This document shows, one piece after another, positions 1-5,359 of a DNA stretch of 7,697 nucleotides. Position 1 is the first letter of the stretch. The number at the start of each line of letters is the position of its first letter. The stretch comes from Chloroflexota bacterium (GTDB lineage: Bacteria > Chloroflexota > Anaerolineae > Aggregatilineales > UBA3940): contig JAHEME010000120.1 of NCBI GenBank assembly GCA_024643825.1, forward strand, positions 1 to 7,697, given 5' to 3'. The notes under the pieces were generated by a model. That model did not search any database and had not been told where the DNA came from. It saw only the letters and a program-made list of their open reading frames with translations. The position numbers and the translations under genes are program-made.

Positions 1-1
1 G

Positions 2-256
2 ATGGAGGGTGGTCGCTTGAAAAGCACCATGCTGCGCAAGTGTGGCATCCTTCGTGCGAAAGAGATGCCGGAGCTTGAGGTCATTGGGATTGAAGAACCC
101 GATCCTCACGGGCCGTATGGTGCGAAGGGCGTGGGCGAAATCGGGCTGGTGCCAACCGCCGCCGCCGTCGCGAATGCCCTGTATCAATTTGATGGCATCC
201 GCCGTACGAACTTGCCTATGTCCATGCCCAAGCACCCGGTGCGACGGGGGTCATGA
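2..256 (+). CDS. Xanthine dehydrogenase-type molybdopterin-binding subunit, C-terminal end (5' truncated by window edge)
   Basis: The last 84 residues of a large molybdenum hydroxylase subunit are visible; the frame is open to the left edge, so the ATG at base 2 is an internal Met. The segment EEPDPHGPYGAKGVGE (residues 31-46 of the visible part) is the hallmark near the C-terminus of the xanthine dehydrogenase/aldehyde oxidase family. Its final Glu (E46) corresponds to the catalytic general base beside the Mo-cofactor. It is followed by the family pattern VPTAAAVANALY and a short tail after DGIRR and LPM. The family hydroxylates purines such as hypoxanthine or xanthine in the cytoplasm, working with FeS and often FAD subunits, which would lie upstream outside the window. 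Classical members read GVGEPP, whereas this one reads GVGEIG, so it belongs to another subgroup and its exact substrate is open. A purine transporter directly downstream supports a purine role. The family is nearly certain; the substrate is inferred. Confidence 0.9.
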   Translation: MEGGRLKSTMLRKCGILRAKEMPELEVIGIEEPDPHGPYGAKGVGEIGLVPTAAAVANALYQFDGIRRTNLPMSMPKHPVRRGS

Positions 257-325
257 GCAGGGTGAGTAAAGTTATCCGATAGAGATGCTTTTCGTTCTTG
301 GTTTGGCACTGTGGAGACTCCCCAG

Positions 326-354
326 TTGACGATGACTCTATTCAAAAGTATGAT
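326..354 (+). promoter_or_regulatory. Predicted sigma70-type promoter for the ABC transporter operon
   Basis: A -35 box TTGACG (326-331) and a -10 box TATGAT (349-354) are separated by exactly 17 bases. Each differs from consensus at one position. Transcription would begin near 361, giving a leader of about 30 bases before the ATG at 391. It lies in the 134-base gap after the xanthine dehydrogenase gene, so the transporter can be transcribed independently of that gene. No terminator hairpin is seen between 256 and 326, so read-through from upstream is also possible. The call is by eye, and the sigma factor preference of this organism is unknown. Confidence 0.6.
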
Positions 355-390
355 GAGTTACCATCTCGATTTACACTGCTCGGATAGTTT

Positions 391-1563
391 ATGTCCTCTC
401 AGCCAGTGATCAAGTCCCGTCTAGAAGGCGTACTGTTACGCCTTCTCCCCTTATTCGCCGTTTTGCTTGCTTTTCTGGTTGGGGCAGTCATGCTGTTTGC
501 ACTGGGTGCGAACCCGCTGACAGCGTACCTGGCCCTCCTGAACGGGGCTTTCGGCAGCGTGAATGCGTTGGCAGAGACCACTGTAAAAGCAATCCCGCTT
601 CTGTTAGTGGGCATCGGGATCACGATCTCCTTTCGGGCCAAAGTGATCAACATCGGCGGGGAAGGGCAGATGGTGGTCGGTGCGCTCGCGGCGACAGCCG
701 TTGCGCTGGCTTTTCCCGATCTTCCGCCCATCGCGATGATCCCCCTGACCTTGCTGGCAGGCTTTGTAACCGGGGGGCTGTATGGTGCACTTCCGGGTGC
801 TCTCAAAGCCTACTTTCAGGTGAACGAAATTCTCAGCACGATCATGCTGAACATCGTCGCTGTTCAGGCAATGAATTTTCTTTTGCGCGGGATCATGATT
901 GATCCTCAGCAAGCGGAGCTTGGGGCACGCATTCCTCAAACGATGCGTCTACCAGCATCTGCCGATCTGCCGATCCTGATTCGAGGAACTCGTTTGCATG
1001 CCGGGGTGCTGATTGCGCTGCTGGCGGCAGTAGCGGTGTATATCTTGCTGTGGCGCACGACCCTGGGGTATCGGATTCGGGCTGTGGGTCTGAACCCGGA
1101 TGCCTCACGCTATGCCGGGATTCATGTGAAACGGTATGTCGTTCTGGCATTGACGTTAAGCGGCGCTTTTGCCGGGCTTGCTGGCGCTATCCTCGTGTTT
1201 GGCAGCGAATCTCATCGGATGGTGACGGACGGCTCCACTACTGGCTTTACTGGCAGTGCAGGGTTCAACGGCATTGTGGCAGCGTTGTTTGGAGGTCTGC
1301 ACCCTATCGGGACGATCCCCGCTTCTTTCTTGTTCGGCGCGCTTCTGGTGGGCGCTAACAAACTACAGCGTGTCGCTCAGGTTCCTTCTGCCCTGATCAC
1401 CGCGTTGAATGGCCTGGTCGTTGTTTTTGTGGTCAGTATTGAGAACTGGCGAAATCGACGGGTCGCGGCGCGGATCGCGGCGCGCATTTCGGTTGACAGT
1501 GAGCCTGATGCCCTCCTTGAATCCTCGGACACTGCGGGAGCAACTACACTTGGGACTAAGTGA
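391..1563 (+). CDS. ABC transporter permease, purine nucleoside/BMP type (NupP/YufP-like)
   Basis: This 390-residue integral membrane protein is one of two unlike permeases of a BMP-family importer (BPD_transp_2 fold), forming half of the channel in the cytoplasmic membrane. Hydrophobic segments are evident around residues 16-38, 66-80, 93-108, 113-135, 144-165, 203-221, 249-271, 291-303, 308-322 and 335-350. Family signatures include FRAKVINIGGEGQM (81-94), the NEILSTIMLNIVA stretch (145-157) and the cytoplasmic loop TTLGYRIRAVGLNPDASRYAG (from residue 223), which probably contacts the ATPase. It most resembles NupP/YufP, the guanosine-type permease. An in-frame TAG at 385-387 fixes ATG 391 as the first possible ATG start. 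The ribosome site is weak (GGA at 382-384). The charged C-terminal tail (352-390) extends past the last membrane segment, and its final 56 bases overlap the next permease gene. The family is confident; the substrate comes from context only. Confidence 0.93.
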   Translation: MSSQPVIKSRLEGVLLRLLPLFAVLLAFLVGAVMLFALGANPLTAYLALLNGAFGSVNALAETTVKAIPLLLVGIGITISFRAKVINIGGEGQMVVGALAATAVALAFPDLPPIAMIPLTLLAGFVTGGLYGALPGALKAYFQVNEILSTIMLNIVAVQAMNFLLRGIMIDPQQAELGARIPQTMRLPASADLPILIRGTRLHAGVLIALLAAVAVYILLWRTTLGYRIRAVGLNPDASRYAGIHVKRYVVLALTLSGAFAGLAGAILVFGSESHRMVTDGSTTGFTGSAGFNGIVAALFGGLHPIGTIPASFLFGALLVGANKLQRVAQVPSALITALNGLVVVFVVSIENWRNRRVAARIAARISVDSEPDALLESSDTAGATTLGTK

Positions 1564-2491
1564 TCTATTTTCTGCCAGTGTTTTGATCGGGATCGCAACT
1601 TCCGGCATCCGGCTGGCAACCTCGTATTTATATGCGGCTATCGGGGAGACCTTTTCCCAGCGAAGCGGCGTGCTGAATCTGGGCGTGGATGGCATCATGC
1701 TGCTGGGGGCGTTTGGATCGTATTACGTGGTGCTGACTACTGGAAGTCAGGGTCTCGCTTTGGCTGCGGCCCTCCTGATCGGTATGATCCTGGGGCTTTT
1801 CATGGCCTTTGTCAGTGTAACGCTCAAGGCCGAGCAGGGCATTAGCGGGATCGGACTGTATTTGTTTGGGTTCGGGATGAGCGATCTGTTATACCAGAAG
1901 CTGGTGGGGACGCCGCGCCCGATTGCGGGCTTTCCCAAACTGCCGATCCCGTTGCTGAGTGATATCCCCGTCATTGGCCCGATCCTGTTTCAGCACAATC
2001 TGCTTACTTATGGGGCGTTTCTGCTTGTTCCGGTGGCAGCCTTCATCCTCAATAAAACCACGCTCGGCCTACAGATCAGGGCCGTCGGGCAGAATCCAGA
2101 GGCGGCTGACTCATTGGGCATAAGCGTCACCAGAATACGCTATATGACGGTGATTGCAGGCAGCACGCTGGCGGGAATCGCTGGCGCATCCCTCTCGATT
2201 GCGCTGCTGAATATCTTTCAGCAAAACCTCACCAATGGGCAGGGTTTTATTGCCGTTGCCCTCGTGTATTTTGGCGCATGGCGGCCTACCGGGGTTCTGG
2301 CGGGGGCGCTGCTTTACGGGTTGATTGCCGCGCTGGTGCTGGCAGGCAATACCCTGGGGCTAATCCCCCGCAGTGTATCCGACATCGCGGCGATGATGCC
2401 TGCCATCATCACGATCTTGGCCCTGGTTGTAACGGTCAGCCGCGTCCGGGAACCTGCGGCACTCACCAAACCATACGGGCGCGGGGAATAA
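1508..2491 (+). CDS. ABC transporter permease, purine nucleoside/BMP type (NupQ/YufQ-like)
   Basis: This is the second permease of the importer, 327 residues from ATG 1508, matching the shorter NupQ/YufQ partner that pairs with the preceding permease. Signatures are ETFSQRSGVLNLGVDGIMLLGA (from residue 47), the equivalent of the family's ERSGVLNIGxEG motif, and the coupling loop TTLGLQIRAVGQNPEAADSLG (184-204). About eight to nine hydrophobic segments are seen, for example 61-77, 81-105, 112-125, 165-181, 212-236, 247-257, 261-280 and 292-311. The frame is open further upstream (an ATG at 1409), but that would overlap the previous gene by 155 bases and add a charged, non-family N-terminus. 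ATG 1508 overlaps it by 56 bases and has a poor ribosome site. TTG 1550, preceded by GGGAG at 1536-1540 with 9 bases of spacing, is a credible alternative giving 313 residues with only a 14-base overlap. The overlap implies translational coupling and coexpression. Confidence 0.9.
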   Translation: MPSLNPRTLREQLHLGLSDLFSASVLIGIATSGIRLATSYLYAAIGETFSQRSGVLNLGVDGIMLLGAFGSYYVVLTTGSQGLALAAALLIGMILGLFMAFVSVTLKAEQGISGIGLYLFGFGMSDLLYQKLVGTPRPIAGFPKLPIPLLSDIPVIGPILFQHNLLTYGAFLLVPVAAFILNKTTLGLQIRAVGQNPEAADSLGISVTRIRYMTVIAGSTLAGIAGASLSIALLNIFQQNLTNGQGFIAVALVYFGAWRPTGVLAGALLYGLIAALVLAGNTLGLIPRSVSDIAAMMPAIITILALVVTVSRVREPAALTKPYGRGE

Positions 2492-2502
2492 ACGAAATTA
2501 GT

Positions 2503-2530
2503 TTGAATGGCAGCAAGGAGGCTCTATACA
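2503..2530 (+). promoter_or_regulatory. Possible internal promoter upstream of the substrate-binding lipoprotein gene
   Basis: TTGAAT (2503-2508) and TATACA (2525-2530) are separated by 16 bases in the 105-base gap before the lipoprotein gene. Each box matches the sigma70 consensus at four of six positions. An internal promoter would help make the receptor in excess over the permeases, as is usual for ABC importers. The match is modest and may be chance. Confidence 0.25.
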
Positions 2531-2585
2531 CAGCGAAGTTCGATGGAAAGAAATGCGTTCGTTGCTACTTACTCTCTCAGTGACC

Positions 2586-2590
2586 AGGAG
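2586..2590 (+). promoter_or_regulatory. Ribosome binding site that fixes the lipoprotein start
   Basis: AGGAG lies 6 bases before ATG 2597. This decides the start: the frame is open to earlier ATGs at 2507 and 2543, but only from 2597 does the protein begin with a proper lipoprotein signal peptide (MKK followed by a hydrophobic stretch). Confidence 0.75.
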
Positions 2591-2596
2591 AACATC

Positions 2597-3598
2597 ATGA
2601 AGAAATTCCACATTGGCATCTTGTTGGCATTCGCTATCGCGCTGGCTCTGGTGGCCTGTGGCGGTAGTGGTGGTGCAGCGACCGAAGCCGCAGCGCAACC
2701 GTTTCGCGTGGCGATAGTTTCTCCCAGCGCCAGCAATGACCTGGCCTTCAGCCAGAGCATGTTCGACGCGGTTAAGGCGATTCAGGCCGAAGAGGGCGAA
2801 GCCAACTTTGAAGTAGCGATCACGGACAACACCTTCGTGGTCGAAGATGCGGCGGCGGCCATCCGTGACTATGCCTCCCAGGGGTACGATCTAGTGATCG
2901 CCCACGGGTCGCAGTATGGTGGTTCGTTGCAGGAGATCGCCCCCGACTTCCCAGAGACAGCCTTCGCCTGGGGAACAGCGGGGGACACGTTTGGTTTGGA
3001 TAACGTATACGCTTATGAAGCCGCCTCTGATGAAGGTGGATATGTCATGGGCGTTATGGCCGGGGCATTGACTCAGAGCAACACTATCGGCGTCGTTGGC
3101 CCGATTGAAGTCGGTGACGCCAAGCTGTATGTGGATGGGTTTGTCCTTGGCGTCGCGGCTCAGAATCCAGATGCTTCTGTCAATGTCAACTACATCGGCT
3201 CGTTTAGCGATGTCGCCCTGGCTTCGGAAGCAGCGCAGGCGCAGCAAGCGGCTGGCGCAGACATGATGACGGGCACGGCTCAGATGGTCGTGGGCGCGAT
3301 TGGCGTTGCCAATGAGAATGGCATTCTGTGGTTTGGTACCCAGGCCAATCAAACCTCGCTAGCACCCGACATTGTGGTTGCTTCTCAGGTCTATCACTGG
3401 GAAGTCATCCTGCGCGAGATCATCAGCAATGTTCGTGCTGGGAAGCTTGGCGGCGAATCGTATAAGATCGGCCTCGCCAATGGCGGCGAAGTGATCGAAT
3501 TCAATGATGGCTACGCTCTGCCCGCCGATGTGCTGACTCTTGGCAACGAAACCATCGACGGCATCAAGAACGGCACCATCACGTACACGCTTCCATAA
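2597..3598 (+). CDS. BMP-family substrate-binding lipoprotein of ABC importer (PnrA/NupN-like)
   Basis: This is a 333-residue receptor that captures substrate outside the cytoplasmic membrane and delivers it to the two permeases. The signal peptide is MKK, a hydrophobic core (5-19) and the lipobox LVAC with the lipidated cysteine at 21, followed by a flexible Gly/Ala/Thr linker to about residue 35. The mature domain begins FRVAIVSP and shows the BMP pattern: SASNDLAFSQSMFDA (44-58), equivalent to the family's GGINDxSFNQS ligand motif, then YDLVIAHGSQ (97-106), EGGYVMGVMAGAL (146-158), IGVVGPI (164-170) and LAPDIVVASQVYHW (255-268). The family (PnrA of Treponema, NupN of Bacillus) binds purine nucleosides. 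Oddly, the usual GxDxDQ segment reads GTQANQ (247-252), lacking both acidic residues, which may change ligand preference towards a free base or other purine. An AGGAG site precedes the chosen start. Family certain; ligand inferred. Confidence 0.93.
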   Translation: MKKFHIGILLAFAIALALVACGGSGGAATEAAAQPFRVAIVSPSASNDLAFSQSMFDAVKAIQAEEGEANFEVAITDNTFVVEDAAAAIRDYASQGYDLVIAHGSQYGGSLQEIAPDFPETAFAWGTAGDTFGLDNVYAYEAASDEGGYVMGVMAGALTQSNTIGVVGPIEVGDAKLYVDGFVLGVAAQNPDASVNVNYIGSFSDVALASEAAQAQQAAGADMMTGTAQMVVGAIGVANENGILWFGTQANQTSLAPDIVVASQVYHWEVILREIISNVRAGKLGGESYKIGLANGGEVIEFNDGYALPADVLTLGNETIDGIKNGTITYTLP

Positions 3599-3617
3599 TG
3601 GAATAGTCAGAACCAGT

Positions 3618-3649
3618 ATCATCGGGGGGAGAGGTCTCCCCCCGATGAT
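3618..3649 (+). promoter_or_regulatory. Intercistronic perfect hairpin between receptor and ATPase genes
   Basis: The arms ATCATCGGGGGGAGA (3618-3632) and TCTCCCCCCGATGAT (3635-3649) are exact reverse complements, 15 bases each, around a GG centre (a 4-base loop if the innermost pair opens). The hairpin begins 20 bases after the lipoprotein stop and is followed by only three T's, so it is not a classical strong intrinsic terminator. No good promoter is seen between it and the ATPase ATG at 3697. It most likely acts as a partial terminator or as a 3' mRNA stabiliser that raises receptor output relative to the ATPase. The structure is certain; the role is inferred. Confidence 0.8.
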
Positions 3650-3696
3650 TTGCCTCACGCAAGCATTACCTATCCTTCTGAACCAGGCTGATCGCC

Positions 3697-5262
3697 ATGT
3701 CCCCAAACCCTGCTGACACCTTACCTCGTAAGTCCATTGAGCATCTTGAGATGCGTGGCATCGTCAAACGCTTTCCCGGTGTGCTGGCGAACAACCATGT
3801 CAACTTTGATGTGCGCAGCGGCGAGGTTCACACCCTGCTTGGCGAGAATGGCGCAGGCAAGAGCACGCTGATGAAAATCCTGTATGGGTTGTATCAGCAG
3901 GATCAGGGGGACATCCTGATCAATGGCGAGCGAGTCAGCATTCAATCTCCCAGCGATGCGATCAAGCTGGGTATTGGGATGATCCATCAGCATTTTATGC
4001 TCGTTCCTACACTAACCGTGGCTGAAAACGTCGCGCTTGGGTTACGTTCCAGCCGAGAGCCGCTGATGGACCTGGAACGAGTTTCGGCTCGTATTCATGA
4101 GCTTTCCGAGATTTACGGGCTTCGAGTAAATCCAGACGCATACGTGTGGCAGCTTGCCGTTGGGGAGCAGCAGCGCGTGGAGATTATCAAAACCCTCTAT
4201 CGCGATGTCTCGCTGCTCATCCTTGACGAGCCTACGGCGGTACTTACGCCGCAAGAGGTCGATCAGCTTTTTGGTACGCTTCGACAGATGACCGCGGATG
4301 GACATTCGCTGATCTTCATTTCGCATAAGCTGCACGAAGTACTGGCGATCAGCGACCGAATCACTGTGCTAAGAGATGGGAGCCTTGTTGGGTCGATTCC
4401 AACCGGGGAGGCCACCCGCGAGAATCTCGCTCAGATGATGGTGGGCCGAGAAGTCGTCTATTCGCGTCCTATTCAGGCGGTCGAAGTTGGAGAGCCGCGA
4501 CTGGTGCTGCGTGATGTATCTGCCATCAGCGACCGGGAAACGAAGGCGCTCTCCAACATTAACCTCGAGATACGGGGAGGGCAGATACTCGGAATCGCGG
4601 GCGTTTCTGGGAATGGTCAGCGGGAGCTGGCACAGGTAATCTCTGGTCTTCGCCCACTTACCAGTGGAAGCATCCTGCTGGATGATCAAAATATTGCGGG
4701 ATGGGGTGTCAAATCTCTGCGCGATGCGGGATTGGCCTTCATACCGGAAGAACGGATGCGAGACGGAGCCATCAAAGATTTCACAGTCGCGGAAAATCTT
4801 ATCCTACAAGAACACGATGTCGAGCCGTATTCCCACGGAATCTTTCTCGATTTTCGTGCGATAGCAGAACGCTGCCAGGAGCTAATCGCCAGCTTCAACA
4901 TCAAAACACCCTCGCAAGAAACTACGCTGAAGAGTCTCTCCGGCGGGAATATTCAGAAGCTCATCATGGCGCGGGAACTGGCACGCAACCCCAATGTGCT
5001 GGTCGCATCCCAACCTACGCGCGGAGTCGATATTGGCGCGACTGAATATATTCACCAGCGCATCCTCGAACAGCGGCAACTGGGCACCGCCACTCTGTTA
5101 ATCTCGGAAGACCTTGATGAGATTCTCGCGCTATCGGATGAAATTGCCGTCATGTATGAAGGCGAGATCGTGGGGATCGTCCGTCGGGGTGATGCGACGG
5201 TTGAGGAACTCGGCCTGATGATGGCTGGCGTTCGCCCTCAACCACAGGCTGAAAGCGCCTGA
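3697..5262 (+). CDS. ABC transporter ATP-binding protein with two fused ATPase domains (NupO/YufO-like)
   Basis: This 521-residue cytoplasmic ATPase powers the importer; two ABC domains in one chain is the usual form for sugar- and nucleoside-type importers. Domain 1 (about 16-250) is complete: Walker A GENGAGKST (49-57), Q-loop Gln98 in IHQHF, signature AVGEQQR (154-160, in place of LSGGQ, as is common in this family), Walker B LLILDEPT (173-180) and switch His210. Domain 2 (about 267-511) has a degenerate Walker A, GVSGNGQRE (302-310), with Gln308 replacing the Lys. It has a good signature LSGGN (414-418), a Walker B where ASQP (437-440) replaces LDEP, and Ser470 at the His switch. Domain 2 is therefore probably non-hydrolysing, which is typical of these proteins rather than damage. 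ATG 3697 is preceded by a weak AGG at 3685-3687. It lies 98 bases after the receptor gene, behind the hairpin, and completes the transporter set. Confidence 0.95.
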   Translation: MSPNPADTLPRKSIEHLEMRGIVKRFPGVLANNHVNFDVRSGEVHTLLGENGAGKSTLMKILYGLYQQDQGDILINGERVSIQSPSDAIKLGIGMIHQHFMLVPTLTVAENVALGLRSSREPLMDLERVSARIHELSEIYGLRVNPDAYVWQLAVGEQQRVEIIKTLYRDVSLLILDEPTAVLTPQEVDQLFGTLRQMTADGHSLIFISHKLHEVLAISDRITVLRDGSLVGSIPTGEATRENLAQMMVGREVVYSRPIQAVEVGEPRLVLRDVSAISDRETKALSNINLEIRGGQILGIAGVSGNGQRELAQVISGLRPLTSGSILLDDQNIAGWGVKSLRDAGLAFIPEERMRDGAIKDFTVAENLILQEHDVEPYSHGIFLDFRAIAERCQELIASFNIKTPSQETTLKSLSGGNIQKLIMARELARNPNVLVASQPTRGVDIGATEYIHQRILEQRQLGTATLLISEDLDEILALSDEIAVMYEGEIVGIVRRGDATVEELGLMMAGVRPQPQAESA

Positions 5263-5345
5263 GCAGTCCCTGGGGCTATCTGTGTGAAACCTGGCAAAAG
5301 CTTGTAAGATTGATGGGATTACGATTACACAGATTATCTCACGCC

Positions 5346-5350
5346 AGAGG
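5346..5350 (+). promoter_or_regulatory. Ribosome binding site supporting a GTG start
   Basis: AGAGG lies 9 bases before GTG 5360. It supports this non-ATG codon as the start of the glycosyltransferase-like gene, placing a short cytoplasmic N-terminus (residues 1-15) before the first membrane segment. Confidence 0.55.
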
Positions 5351-5359
5351 ATTTCAACA

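Noticed and set aside
273..386. TATCCGA (273-279) and TCGGATA (380-386) as an inverted pair flanking the promoter.
   Set aside because: Seven bases separated by 100 bases is weak evidence, and no further copies or extended symmetry were seen.
399..806. Minus-strand open frames opposite the transporter genes (for example 399-806 and 2891-3352).
   Set aside because: They are antisense shadows of well-supported genes, with no family-like motifs and no convincing ribosome sites.
4302..5040. Degenerate Walker A and B of the second ATPase domain as a sign of a pseudogene.
   Set aside because: The substitutions (Lys to Gln, DE to SQ) are normal for the second domain of this transporter family, and the frame is intact.
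5265..5277. Short inverted repeat AGTCCC / GGGGCT just after the ATPase stop, considered as a terminator.
   Set aside because: It has only about six pairs with a wobble, a loop too small to form without losing pairs, and no following T-run.
5317..5337. Repeated GATTAC, GATTAC and GATTAT in the gap before the glycosyltransferase-like gene, considered as an operator or promoter.
   Set aside because: The units are very short, and the best promoter reading (TTGATG-16-GATTAT) matches only four of six bases in each box. It could be chance.
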